From Gordionus sp. m RMFG-2023 (lineage: Eukaryota > Nematomorpha > Gordioida > Chordodea > Parachordodidae): a stretch of 64,000 bases of DNA. Location of the stretch: contig NC_088778.1 in the NCBI RefSeq assembly GCF_954871325.1, positions 7,721,743 to 7,785,742 on the forward strand, read 5' to 3'. Below, piece after piece: positions 1 through 12,042 of this stretch (positions within the stretch are counted from its first letter, which is position 1; each line of letters begins with the position of its first letter). The notes under the pieces were generated by a model. It searched no databases, had not been told where the DNA came from, and saw nothing but the letters and a program-made list of their open reading frames with translations. The translations under genes and the position numbers were made by a program.

Positions 1-236
1 GGGACTATGGTTGATAATTTATAGAACTACTCATCCTCATATTCAAATTCTATGGTGACTATGTTTGATAGACCAGAGCCCCATCATAATTTTTATAATT
101 ACGTCTAACCAGCCAGGTTAATTTATCAGTATTTTTCCAATGTCCAAATCGGCCAGGTTATTTTATCATTTATCATTCTAATTTTTAATAATTATATTGT
201 GAATATTTATTCTTCTTCAATTTCATTCAATATAAT

Positions 237-920
237 CAGAGTTGGGCAGTACCGCGAATACTTGTATCTAAGATACAAGATCCTTTAGTATCTTGTATTT
301 AGTATCTTATTGACATTTTTAATAATACTACTGTATCTAAGATCCTTTATTTTGAAAAGAATCTTGTATCTAATTCATTTTCTTTAAAAAGACACAGATA
401 CAGATTCAATTTAATATTCATGTTTAAAACATTTACATATCACACAATGTAATATTATTTTCTTCGTGAAATCATGTATTATTTTCTTTATTTTTTCTTG
501 CTATATTTAATATATTGATAACCTTAATTAGTTGGAAATCTTACAGATCACAAAGATAGATAGATTGTAAATAACAACACCAAAACTAAATAAGTAAAGG
601 TTATATTTTATATGTAATATTTTTCAATTTGTAGAATGTTTAACATTTATAGTAGTGAAGATGAAATAATGGTAATAGGTTCTTCTGAATTAAATCCGAA
701 TCTTAAAATTAAAGATGTTATAAGGTAATTCATGTGGAAAAGGACAAGGTACAAGCCGAATGTCAAAATTGCACAAGTAAAAAAGTTATTAAAGGTTGAA
801 CAGACTCCTCTACAAACTTTGTTAAGCATATTAAAGTATATTATACATTTTAATTTTATAATTATTAACATAATAATATCTAAACATAAGTCCCTCTTAG
901 ATAATTGTTATTAAAATATT
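237..920 (+). mobile_element. hAT element relic, left end plus BED-finger remnant
   Basis: The left end, starting CAGAGTTGGGCAGTA at 237, closely matches the left terminal repeat of the complete hAT element at 33028. The same run of short GTATCT/AGATAC subterminal motifs follows. Downstream (about 640-850, + strand) lie broken reading frames with a spacing like a BED zinc finger, the N-terminal DNA-binding domain of hAT transposases, but its cysteines are largely lost. I could not find the right end, so the 3' limit is approximate. Confidence 0.55.
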
Positions 921-961
921 TTATAGAAGATGGTTGATTATCAAATTAAAACATTTCGCAT

Positions 962-1384
962 ATATATTATTTAGGGGTGTATACCACTTTTTAGAGGTCG
1001 ATCCTATCCGATTCGATATCATATCTAATTTTGTATTCTGTAAAGATACTGTTGGAATTTAATAGTGTTTTCCATTAAGAATAATATCATGATTTATATA
1101 TTTTATTTTTGTCATAATTTAAATTTTATTATATGATAAATTACATTTTTATTTTACAAAAAAGATAAATTACATTTTTTTATCTGTCTTTCAACAAAAA
1201 CAATTTCTCATCCTTTTTTAAACAATATAAAAAAAATAACTAATACAAATTGATGTATAAAAAAAATGTTAATATAAAATTTTGACCGATTAAATATAAA
1301 TACAAATTGATATAATAAAGAAATAAATCAATTGCCAAAATAAATAATAAAATAACATTGATCAACATATTCAACATTCCACCC
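962..1384. other. AT-rich spacer
   Basis: Low-complexity A/T sequence with several poly-A runs. I see no gene or clear element end here. Confidence 0.4.
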
Positions 1385-2060
1385 TTCAAAGAAATTTAGC
1401 TTATGATTTCCTTGGATAAGTTGAGTGGTAACGTTATTAACATTCATGATCACCAGGCAAATAGGCACCCATGTTCATGGTGCAGTCTTCTTTTCAAACC
1501 GTACGATGGCTTGGTAGAGTAAAGACAATCCCTAGCTAATTTCCAAACAGGATTGATTACTTGTGCATGGCATAGGATATCTAGATTCCTTTAGAGTGAG
1601 GTTTATTTTGTCGTGCTTCAGGCAGAAATCCAATTTCTGAGTCGTTGCATCAATCTTGGCGCACGGAATTCTCCTTGAAGGTATGATCTTAGGCACAGCA
1701 TCGGGCTTCAAGTGAACTTTCTCTTGTCTGACCCTTTTGGGTTTGTAGGAGTAGGTTGATTCGAGGTATACCAGTGAGTTTAATATCCGTCTTACGTATC
1801 GCGGTTATGTCTACAGTCTTAGCTGTCAGCTTCGGAAGTATACTGTCCCTGGTACCGGTGTCAACTTGCATCAACGTGGGTATGTTGTTGATGTTCACTG
1901 TCACGTTGTACGCGTCATATGTGGTGTCCTTGACCCCCAGATTGTACACTTCCAAATTCTGCAGATTATATTCTTTAAGGTATGTGTTTGAGTCGTCGTC
2001 ATCATAAATTACTTCGATGTTCATAGCATGGTTCGTATTCAATTGACAATCACGATCTTT
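1385..2060 (-). mobile_element. LTR-retroelement fossil (protease region)
   Basis: On the minus strand this stretch encodes a short region like a retroviral-type aspartic protease, with a recognisable active-site DTG triplet. It is G+C-richer than its surroundings. No long terminal repeats or primer-binding site are recognisable. It is an old, broken fragment with several breaks. Ty3/gypsy-like or BEL-like origin is possible and the family is not certain. Confidence 0.5.
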
Positions 2061-2829
2061 GTAATCAGAAGGTCTATTGTAAGTATTATTGCCATTTATA
2101 AAAAAAATATGCGTCTAAAGAATTACAAGTGATAAAAAAGGTTAATTAATTCATACATATGCCTAAATTGATAATGGTTTTTTAAAAAAACCACATAAGG
2201 CTATATAATTCTTTGCAACTTATATTGACAAAAGGTCATGAAACTAATTGTTACCATTTTAGACAATGATTTATAGAATGGACTAATAAGAAAAAATTTA
2301 TAGGCCTTACCAAATTAATAATTTTTGAAGAAGAGAATATAAACGACCAATCCAAATCATAAAACTATATAGTAGTTAGAGCTTCCTCTTAGATGATATG
2401 ATGGAAGCTAGATAAGTAATCAAGACAATTATTATGAGATATTAAATTTCTAAAAGATTATCTTTTATTTTTAATGATATATAAACGACTACACAGTTGA
2501 CCATTATTGCATATCTAAAATATGCAATCATATGCTCTCAGCAGCTGTAGTAATAATCTTAAATTACATACCCAAACAAATAATAGATGCTGGTTAATTT
2601 GCAGTAATGACCATGACACTCACGATGTAAGCTAGTATCAGAATTTATTATGTTGGATAAATTGATAAAATAAAAACACTAAAAATCTTTTGAAGAAATA
2701 ATTGTGCAAATATATTGAAGCCTTGAGTTATTTACACATGCCAAGGATGCCATATTAGAAATAAAACATTTTGGAACTATAAAATAAGGACGAGAATGAT
2801 ATGATGAAACAATTATGATTTTATATACT
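2061..2829. other. AT-rich spacer
   Basis: No open frame, repeat or element end stands out in this stretch between the retroelement fossil and the next MITE. Confidence 0.4.
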
Positions 2830-3569
2830 GTCGCATCCAGCGTCTACATGAGCGGGAGGGGTAGGAACAGTTTGCATCCTACTTTTTTGAGGAGAGTAGG
2901 GGGTAGGCGGCTTTAATGGGGGTAGGATAAATTTCTTTGGGGGTTATCTATTAAATTTGAGATGAAATAGGAAATAAATAACTATTATAATACAATTCAT
3001 CGACCAAATCTATATATTGCAAACAATCATATACATTGTTTTGCAAATTCTACTATCCTTTTAAATGTAATTTAAAAGGTTTAGATATTTTAGCAAGCTC
3101 ATAATGCTATAATAATGAATTCGTTGTAAATAATCGACGTTTTAATTGAATTTATCTAAAAAATAAATCCTTTATATTTACAAAATAAATCCTTTATATT
3201 TACAAAATAAATCCTTTATATTTACAAAATAAATCCTTTATATTTACAAAATAAATCCTTTATATTTACAAAATAAATCCTTTATAATTACAAAATAAAT
3301 CCTTTATATTTACAAAATAAATCCTTTATATTTACAAAATAAATCCTTTATATTTACAAAATAAATAAATCCTTTGTATTTACAAAATAAATCCTTTATA
3401 TTTACAAAATAATTTACAAAATAAATCCTTTATATTTACAAAATAAATCCTTTATATTTACAAAATATTGATATTTGGCAGGTGGTAAATTTTTTAGGGG
3501 GGTAGGCAAAGGTTTTTGAAGGGGGTTTGCATCCTGTGAAAATTCTGTCATGTAGACGCTGGTCGCATC
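2830..3569. mobile_element. hAT-type MITE with perfect 8-bp target duplication
   Basis: The element runs 2838-3561. It begins CAGCGTCTACATGA and ends with the inverted copy TCATGTAGACGCTG. It is flanked by GTCGCATC at 2830-2837 and 3562-3569, a perfect 8-bp duplication as made by hAT transposases. Just inside each end are GGGGGTAGG-type motifs. There is no transposase frame, so it is non-autonomous. It carries a 22-bp minisatellite, listed separately. The intact duplication and ends argue for a fairly recent insertion. Confidence 0.85.
3157..3470. repeat. 22-bp minisatellite, about 13 copies
   Basis: The unit is close to AAATAAATCCTTTATATTTA plus CA. It recurs every 22 bp about 13 times, with one longer 26-bp step near 3360 and a 34-bp step near 3410. 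Copies are nearly identical, so amplification was recent or homogenised. It lies wholly inside the hAT-type MITE. The copies abut with no unique spacers, so it is not a CRISPR array. Confidence 0.9.
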
Positions 3570-4390
3570 ACCTCTAGTTAGTATATTATATCTTAAAATA
3601 ATTGTAGTTTGTAAAAATATCAAAAATATACTTGTATTAAAGATTTAACTCAAAACTGTTTTTTGAAAAAGAAAAAATAGATTTCTTAACGTAAAAATAA
3701 AAAGAAAAGATATCAAATTTATTACATCTATTTTAAAATGAATAATAAAATGTTAAATTTTTAAAAATATTTATAAATAAATAAATGGCGGTAAATAGTT
3801 GAAAGCAAATTGTTACTATATTTATTATCAAAAGCATTTATTAGTTAAAATCATTATAATATTAGCTGTAATATATTATAACTGTCAAATACGTCTAAAA
3901 AAGTGGCATTTTAACAAATATTTTATAAACAACTGAATATAATAGAGGATTATAAACTATATGTCTACTTACTTACTTTTTATTATACTTATTTGGACCT
4001 TGAAAATGTTTTTAGGAATAGGTATGATAATAAATTTTAAAAAGAAATATACAGTTGATTAGTCATTTTGAACTCTGCTAATTTCAATATATTTTTTATT
4101 TTTCAATTAATAAATGATTATATTTATTTAATTAGGGTTATAAAATAATAAATAATAATAGTCAATTAAGCTTCAACTGTTAATGCTAAATTAATATTTA
4201 GTAAGTGATATTGATATTCTATTTTTAGCACAAAATTTGATTGCTAGCTGTTATAGTGAAAATATAATTTATATGTATTAATTTAATCTAATATTTAAAA
4301 TAATATTCATTTTATAAATATTTAGATAGTCTTATAAATTTTTAAATAATAAAATTAAATCTATTTTACTTAATAGAATTAAAAAAGAAA
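3570..4390. other. AT-rich spacer
   Basis: No gene or recognisable element in this stretch. It is dominated by A/T homopolymers and short simple repeats. Confidence 0.4.
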
Positions 4391-4393
4391 TCT

Positions 4394-4532
4394 TTCAGGG
4401 GGGCAATCAAAAAATTTATTTTTAGTTCAAGGGGTTAAGATTCCATTAAAAAAAATTTTTTTTGCTTCACGGGGCTATTTAAATTTTTCAGGGGGCTCGA
4501 GCCCCTGCGCCCCCCCTAGCGCGACGCCACTG
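4394..4532. mobile_element. terminal fragment of a DNA transposon
   Basis: The G- and C-run-rich segment ends ...GCGCGACGCCACTG at 4532. Read on the other strand it begins CAGTGGCGTCGCGC followed by a G run, the commonest type of hAT-like terminal sequence in animal genomes. The opposite end was not found upstream, so this is probably a truncated copy. Confidence 0.45.
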
Positions 4533-5037
4533 TGTAATATATTGTATTTTTTATCTTCTAATAATAATAAATTGTAATATTGCAAACAAACTGCTTAAAT
4601 ACACTTAGATATTGTTTATTATCACTCAAAACAATAAATTAAAATTTTGGATATGAGCTTGGGCAAAACACTTAAGTCTTATGATAGGCTTGTGTTTAAA
4701 TTTTATATATTAAAGATAGACTAGGCCTGCAAATTATTTTTACTGTTTACCTGAGCTAGGCCTGATGAAGAAATCATAGCTAATGAAGGTCTCTAATTTC
4801 AATAATTAAATTATTTCATTTCTTATCTTACTTTTTTTGATAAATAGTAACATATAAAAGCAATGGCCCTAATATTTTTATTGGAAATATATCTTATTAT
4901 AATATTACTTACGAAAAGTAGATCAAATTTAGCATAGTTTTATTATTATTTAATATCATATTGTTTAATTTATAGGTCAACATTTAGTTTAAATTTATAA
5001 CTCCTAGATTTTAGAACATACATTCATAAATTTCCAT

Positions 5038-8000
5038 ATGACTTATAACTTAAAAAAAATATATAGTGTATATGACATAATTAAATTAAAAGGTCCAATA
5101 TCTCTAGCTCAATACATCAAATATGTTTTAACCAATCCATTAGATGGCTATTACATGAAAAAAACTGCCATTGGTCAAAAAGAAGACTTTGTAACATCAC
5201 CTGAAATAAGTCAAATATTTGGTGAGGTATGGTCAATAGATTATTATAATATATCTAATATTTTTAGTAGATAATTGGGGTTTATATATTAAATGAATGG
5301 TTATCAAAATACAATAATCAACCCTTCAACCTAGTAGAGTTAGGACCAGGCCATGGCACATTAATGAGGGATTTACAACGAGTAAATAAACTCTACATGC
5401 TAATATTTCTACACAAAATATAATACAGACATTTCGAAAATTTCCATCAACAACAGATAAATTTAGATACAATATGATTGAAATAAGTCCTAAGCTCAAA
5501 AAGATACAGCAACAAAATTTAATAGATATAAATAACAAGAACTCTATAAATTGGTATGAAAAATTAGAAAATTTACCAATTGATATTGGTCCATATTGTT
5601 TTATTGCGAATGAATTTTTTGATGCACTTCCTTTTTATAAATTACAAGTAAAAATTTGAATTGGAATCATAAATTTATTATTTTACTTATAAAAATATCT
5701 TATATTAAACTGTCAAATTTTTTTTTATATATTGATTAAATTAAATTAAAAATTAATTAAATTTTACTTATCAATAAATAAATTAGAAAACAAAAGATGG
5801 ATGGAGACAAGTTTTAATAGGATTAAATCCAGAACAAACTGATTTAACATATGTTTTAAGTTCCAAGGCATCTTACCTATCATCATTTATAAAGGTATTT
5901 AAAATTATACATATAATAATAGAATGTGTTTAATATACAATGTCTGATTTAAGAATCTGAATGAATGATTGCAAAAATTGATTGTGTTATAGTTTAGTTA
6001 CTAATTCATTATTTTTAGCCAAAAAATAAAATTAATTATAGATACAAATTCCAAAAAAATTGTAATTTTCTAATCAACTACATATGTAATTAATTACTCT
6101 CAAACCTATGCCATAATTAAATATCAAATAGGGCTGATATATACCATTTGAACCAGGTTTGTGAAATGGCCTAGTTTCCCCCTATTAATTCCAATTACTT
6201 TATTAATATTAACAAATTGTGTAACTTTTTATAATATTTTCCAAAATAGGTAATTTTTATACTTAGATTTAATTTCTGCTTCTTTGTAGTGGAGTTACTT
6301 TATTTATTTATAAAAGAAAATAATTTGATCTAATGAGACAAAAAAATAAATAATTATCCTTATTTTTAACAACTGTAAAATTGTTTTAGTATAAATATCT
6401 CCTTCATAATTTTTTTTTATCAAATAAAAAAATTTCTAGAATTTATGAAATATTTAGATATCCAAATAGGCAGAATCTAAATATAATTATTACTGAGATT
6501 TCTTGTGCTACAGGAAAAAAGAAAATATAAAAATCCTGCACGATAAGATGGAGTCTTCGACATCAAGCTGCTACAGCATTTTTTTAGATCTAGAAGAGCC
6601 TATTTTAATGCACTTGGGAAAATATCAGAATCAATTGAAACGGATATTTTATCTGAAGCGGATACATTATTAGATTTAATATGACTGCCGATTTTTTTCT
6701 TTGGAATGTATTAATAAATTGTTTATTTTACCCCCTCCCCCCGTTGAAAATTTCTAGATACACGCCTGATCTGTGGTACTAGTAGTTTGTAGAGCTTGAT
6801 ATTTGTGAAATAGGAATAATTAATGACTGTTTCTCATAATTCTGAAATTTTCAACGCTGTTCTAAATACTGGATATTATTATAATAATGAATTGCACAAA
6901 GTGAACTATAATAAATAAAATAATTATCTTAGAAATAAGTATGATATTCGTTATTTAAGTGTTTAAATGAATATTATTAAAATTATAAAATATAAATGAA
7001 TGATATTGTTTTATTATTGAGTAAAACATATTAGGAAGAAGAAAATTGACAGACTAGACATGTTTTTTTAATTTAAAATTTATTTAAAAAATATATAAAT
7101 AATCTAATAGTGTTTAATTAAAAACGTTAAAATGCTAAAAATTTAATGAGGAGAAATTTTAAAATTGCGGGAATTTTGCGGGAGGGAGGTATCTCCGTGC
7201 CAACTAAAAAATTGCGGGAGTCTCACGCTGATGATGGGACCTGGCAACCCTGATTCAATCTGATGAGGAAAATACAATTAGTGAAAATTTAGTTAATTTA
7301 AATATTTTTCTATTTTCCTTGATTTATGGGTTTTTAACAAATTAAAGGGGGGGGGAGGCACAAAGTTTTAAATAAGGGATATTTGACTTCCAAGGAATTG
7401 TATTCATCAAGTTTCAGGTTTTCCTTCGATAATAGATTGGGTTCTAGAATGAATGTGCGCTACTTTTAAACTCTGACTTAGTATTAGATTTAACGAGGTA
7501 TGACTTTGCCTAGGATAGATATCGAATACATTTAATACAAAAATTAAATATTTCAAATGATAAAAGTCTTAATCTATTTAAAAATTATTATATATTATAT
7601 TTTTTTTAAAATTTTTATATTTATTTTTAAAAAAATTATTCTTTAAGGAAAATGAAACTAGAGACCATGTTGAAATCAGTCCAGAAATTGGCTCCATCCT
7701 TAAAATAATGTGTGACAGATTGTCTGAAAATGGAGGATTTGCCCTGATTTGTGATTATGGACATTTAGGGGACAAAAGCGATACCTTCAGGGTTTAAATT
7801 AATGTTAATTATAATAAAATAAGAAAGAAAGCAAGAAAAGGGTATTTTCCCCACCTCGTAAAACTAAAAGGGAATTATCACTGAAAGTCCTTTTAAACCC
7901 CTGACTTTGGCCAATTCTAATATTGCTTAGCCAAACTATCTTAAAAAATATGACTTAAACCTCTATATTAAACCTTAAATTAACGGTTATAACGTATTTT

Positions 8001-9749
8001 TCTAGGATAAAAAATTGGCTAAGCTGTTTTATTTTGGAAAAATCGACGACTTACCACTACTAGGAGGAGGGCCCTCGATTTTATAATTACTCACACCCGT
8101 TTTATTTATGGATTATATATAATGTTTATTGCCGTAATATATGTATTGCAACAATAGATTAATAAATAAAGCTATCTAAAAATCAATTTATAATTCTGAA
8201 AAGGAAATAAGAGTCAAGTTTTAAATTATACTAATTAATTAAGCAAATAAGAAGGCAAAAAAGTGTGTAAATTCAGCTTTCGGATTTTGCGATGTTCACT
8301 AATTGAAATGGACTATATGAACAGATTTTAAGTATTAAGATAGCCTAGGGATGAAAAACCTTTTTTTCGGGAAAAATACAAATTGTTTTTTAGTTATTTA
8401 AAATTTCTTTTATTAATATAATATTATATTTAATGCTAAATTTTTTATTTTCACAATCATTTAAATAAAATTTTAAAATGAAATAAATTTAACAATACAA
8501 ATAATAGACAATCAAGCTTTCATGAACATTTTCTCATTGAAATATAAATTGGTGTATGTTGTGAACAAAATGGTAGTGAGTTGATGCAGGCTCATAATGT
8601 TGTATAATATCAACTTTCTGCTCGAGAATTTATCATTCTTATACAGTTTATATTATGATCCAGTGTGCTGCTACTTGAAGAAGAAATGTGTTATGAGCAC
8701 TATTTGCATTGATAAATTATTTCCTTTTTTTTCTAGCAATAAAAGGTTGTCGTATACATGATGAGATTTGTATCACAGCATATTACAATTTAAAAAAATT
8801 AATAAAATTCTACTTTTAAAAATAATTTACATTGTTATTTAAACATTCTCACCCAACCCTTACCGAAATGTTTTATAATAATTTTGCATTTATCGAAAAA
8901 TAATATTTTAATAAAGTTTTTTTTATAATATAAAAATAAGTTTAGGTTTAAAAAGATTTCCATCGTTCCCTCGATGTTGGTGGCATTGTCTTTTTAGTAT
9001 TTTTTAAAATTGTTTTTTTCAATTTTTTCTGTTGTTTTTTTGTTGTTTTTTGTTGTTCAAAAAGCTGTTTTTTTTGTTTAATTTTTTTCGTTTTTTTCTA
9101 TCCCTAAGTTGACATTAAACTTTTAGAAGAGTGTTCTATATATTTACGAATAGAAATCATTCTAAGTTAAAATATTTGAGAAAGATAATACGCTTTATCA
9201 TTTGATTGCATTTATTTAAGAGACTATAAAAAAAAATTTAATATCATTTTTATTGGTTAGGCTTTTAAAAATCACGAAATCCAAGATCCGCTTTCTAACC
9301 CCGGAGAGTGTGATCTAACGGCCGATGTTGATTTCGAGTTTTGCTTACGAATTCTACGTTCCTACAACGAAAAACTGGGCAAACAAAATTGGAAACGCAA
9401 TAAAAACCGGGGAAAAAACTTTGACGGGGAAACTCTCGATAAGTCAAATTTAAAATATGGTGATTACACCGATGTAAATCGCTCAAAAACTATAAACGAT
9501 CAATTTACGGCGAACACAAACGGGGAAAAGAATGATAGGTTGGAAATCATAGGGCCAATTGATCAAAGACAGTTTTTACTGGAGAACGGGGCAGCGCTTA
9601 GACTTCAAATGTTGTTGAATAAACTAGATCTTAACAAGGATCCAGATACAGAACTGGAAAAGGAAAAATTGATGAAAAACTTCGAAGTTTTGGTCGGACC
9701 TAACGCTATGGGAAACCGATTCAAGTTTTTGATCATTAAGTCTCGATAA
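5038..9749 (+). CDS. NDUFAF7: NDUFAF7/MidA-type mitochondrial arginine methyltransferase
   Basis: Six exons join in frame to about 419 residues: 5038-5226, 5271-5381, 5429-5647, 5787-5894, 7648-7791, 9261-9749. All introns are GT-AG. The order of conserved blocks matches human NDUFAF7 (441 aa): GPISLAQY, TNPLDGYY, TSPEISQIFGE, the SAM-binding VELGPGHGTL (residues 85-94), NEFFDALPFYKL, DGWRQV, ETRDHVEISPE, DYGHLGDKSDTFR, ADVDF, GPIDQRQFL and the C-terminal MGNRFKFL. The family places symmetric dimethylarginine on NDUFS2 in the matrix, an early step of complex I assembly. The ATG at 5038 is the first in frame after a stop at 5005. It gives no obvious mitochondrial presequence, so an upstream exon or an acceptor at about 5007 is possible. 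Exon 6 carries about 55 extra hydrophilic residues. An AATAAA lies at 9828. Identity is secure; the start is not. Confidence 0.93.
6480..7247 (+). mobile_element. hAT debris inside NDUFAF7 intron 4
   Basis: Intron 4 (5895-7647) is 1753 bp against 44-139 bp for introns 1-3. At about 6530-6680 a broken frame reads like the hAT transposase core segment RWSLRHQAATAF and then ISESIETDILSEADTLLD. At 7238-7247 a segment ending GGCAACCCTG after GCGGGA-rich repeats resembles a hAT-type right end (CAGGGTTGCC inverted). I could not match a left end or target duplication. The two pieces may be separate insertions. Confidence 0.45.
7792..9260. other. NDUFAF7 intron 5, no gene seen
   Basis: This 1469-bp intron begins GTTTAA and ends TTGGTTAG. 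Near 9000-9100 it has a T-rich tract with repeated TTGTTTTTTG. Around 7910-8050 are fragments with a TTGGCTAAG motif facing a TTAGCCAA motif, perhaps an old palindromic MITE. No coding sequence is apparent. Confidence 0.5.
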
Positions 9750-9949
9750 TTATTTAAATACAAATCGTGACTTATTGTATATGTACTAATATGGATAAAA
9801 TTATTTTATATCTTATTTTTGATGAAAAATAAAAATTGTCTGGTGTGAGTGTTCCAATATACTATCGAATAAAATTAATCCTATTATATATTATTTTTTA
9901 TATATTTGCCTTGTACACATCTATTTATATATATATGTGTATTTGTTAA

Positions 9950-10075
9950 ATAGTAGAGTTTTTTCGACTCTGAACTCGAGCCGGATTTCAAAAAACGGGT
10001 TAAACTCGAGCGGCTTAATGAGTCATTTAAGCCGACTCCTGAGCCGATTTATATTTAAAAATCATATTATATATA
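9950..10075. repeat. GAGCC/GGCTC-rich degenerate element
   Basis: Short inverted and direct CGAGCC and GGCTTA motifs are packed in about 120 bp just after the NDUFAF7 3' end. The composition resembles the subterminal parts of the hAT MITEs elsewhere in the window, but ends and target duplication are not clear. Confidence 0.3.
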
Positions 10076-10199
10076 AGAATTCATAAAAAAATTTATACAA
10101 TCTATTTTATTTTATATATATAATCCAATAAATATCATATTTATACAATCTAATAGTAATTTTATTAGGTTAATTCATCCAATGATATATAATATTTTA

Positions 10200-10950
10200 T
10201 GTCACAAGAGACCTTGCGGATGTGGGATTCCAAATCTTTGAAGAATAAAGCATATTATCAAAGTATTTTAAAATTGGGTTGGATTGATTCAAAAGATTGA
10301 TGAAGGAATAGTTTCAAACTAGAAATTGGTCCCTCTTCATAGAATTCCGGTGATTCCACGAGGCTGTTGTCCGTCGAATTTGAAAAGTCTAGGTGTTTCA
10401 AGTATGGAAGATATTTAGGCGCATCTTAAGGCTCACTGGCTCAGCAAATGGCAAAAGTTGTCTCTGAGGATTTGTCTTATACGATCGAAAAATATACCAA
10501 AAAGATTAATAAAGAGCTAAACCAACAAATTAAATAATGTTAAAAATTTGGGCGGATGGGTTAGTCAAAATTTTTAGATGAATAGGTGGAAGGGGCAAGG
10601 GATTTATTTTAAAACCTAACCATCATTTTATACATGCAATTTTGTGTTTCTGGTTCAAGATATTAAATGCGAAGAGGTATAATTTAAAAACAAGAGTTGG
10701 GCGTAAAGCATAAAGAATGCATGGAATGTTAAAGAATTTTTGAGTAGGAAAAATGATTTATGTGAGGATACCTGGCCAAAATTAAATCTTAAGGAGGATA
10801 TCAAGAGTAGGCTGTTGTGAAGAATTCGAGCGGAACCTAAGTACGTTAGTTCCGCTAGGGTAGTGATTTTGAAATTGTGATTATTCGGATCAGAATTTAG
10901 TTGTACAAATTCTGATTTGTTGGGGATGTGAATGAGACCACAGCGTACCC
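10200..10950 (+). pseudogene. unidentified degenerate coding-like stretch
   Basis: This region is visibly richer in G than the flanks and has codon-like texture in several interrupted plus-strand frames, with no frame open for more than about 50 codons. I do not recognise a protein family. A dead transposable-element coding region is the most likely explanation, but this is inference from composition only. Confidence 0.25.
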
Positions 10951-11009
10951 CACCTTTTTATGTCTACTAAAAAGAAATTTTTTTAAATTTATCATCTTTG
11001 CAAATTCTT

Positions 11010-12039
11010 TGTTCAATTATAGATAGCAACTTAATAGATTATTAAATTTTCCCGAGATATTGTTTTTTCTTTATTTTAAAAATTAAGGTTTTTTGAGTTA
11101 TTGTTTTTGCATTTTTTACATTTCTTCTTGTTTTTTACTATTTGTGTAATACTTTATGATGATTCATGTAATTTTTATATGATTCTAGATGACGTCTCTA
11201 TCAATGAAAGAAAAAATATTTTGGATTAGAGATTTTTTTACTATTAGTTTTTATTTTTAATATATTTTATCAATTGTCTTTTACTTGTTCTTTTCAATTC
11301 TAAAAGATTTTTAATATATCATTTTCATTTCATCATTAATCATCAATATAACATTTATTTAAAAAATAAACATAAATTTATCCAAAAATGAATATGAAAT
11401 TATTATAAGAATGATTTTAATAAAATTATAAAATATATATTTAAATGCAACAAAATTAGATGAATCTGTAAAGCCACTTATAAATTAAAGGTATTCTTTA
11501 TACTCTGCATTAATTCTCATATTGTTATTGGTATGTTCATGTTGGGTGACTTCAAAAAATTTTCTATTTAATATGCTCAATTTATTATTGTATTCTCCTT
11601 ATGTGCCATCATTGTTTTCACTTTCCGATTCTATAATTTATCATCAATAATTTGGTTCATAATTTTATATATGAGGTGATGCTAGATTGGTTATTTTAAT
11701 AAATGGTAGTTGAGTACCAAATTCCTATATGAAGAGGAAGACCAACATCATATATCAATATCCTATCTTAAAATATCTAAACTCGTATTAAGTTTTCCTT
11801 TTAAATTTAAAACATATGAATATCATTTTAAATTTTAATACTATTTAAATCAAAGATACAATTTTTTTTAAAATACTTATATCTTTTTGAATGCAAAGTT
11901 GATTAAGATACAGATTTTTTTAAATAATCTTTATTTTGGATATAAGATAAGATCTTAAAGTTTAAAAAATAATATAGATACAAAATATAGACACAAAATT
12001 ATCTTGTATCTTGGATACACATCCTCGATACTGCTCATA
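11010..12039 (-). mobile_element. hAT relic, same family as the element at 33028
   Basis: Read on the minus strand, the end near 12039 (GATACTGCTCA on +) matches the left terminal type of the 33028 element. The neighbouring GTATCT-rich segment and the 11820-11900 stretch align well with it. Inside, at about 11420-11620, is a decayed BED-finger coding region with remnants of ILNRKFFEV and ISGFTDSS. The stretch 11030-11230 is also shared with 52770-53020, so both belong to one deleted subfamily. There is no intact frame and no target duplication. Confidence 0.6.
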
Positions 12040-12042
12040 GTA

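Noticed and set aside
3157-3470. CRISPR-like regular repeat array
   Set aside because: The 22-bp units abut without unique spacers, lie inside a transposon, and the genome is animal.
3860-4545. Complete hAT element ending at 4532
   Set aside because: TGTAATAT occurs on both sides, but the left copy is not followed by anything like the CAGTGGCG end, so the match is likely chance in AT-rich DNA.
237-12039. One giant hAT element from 237 to 12039 enclosing NDUFAF7
   Set aside because: Both ends are of the same (left) terminal type and each has its own adjacent BED-finger remnant, so they are two separate relics in opposite orientation.
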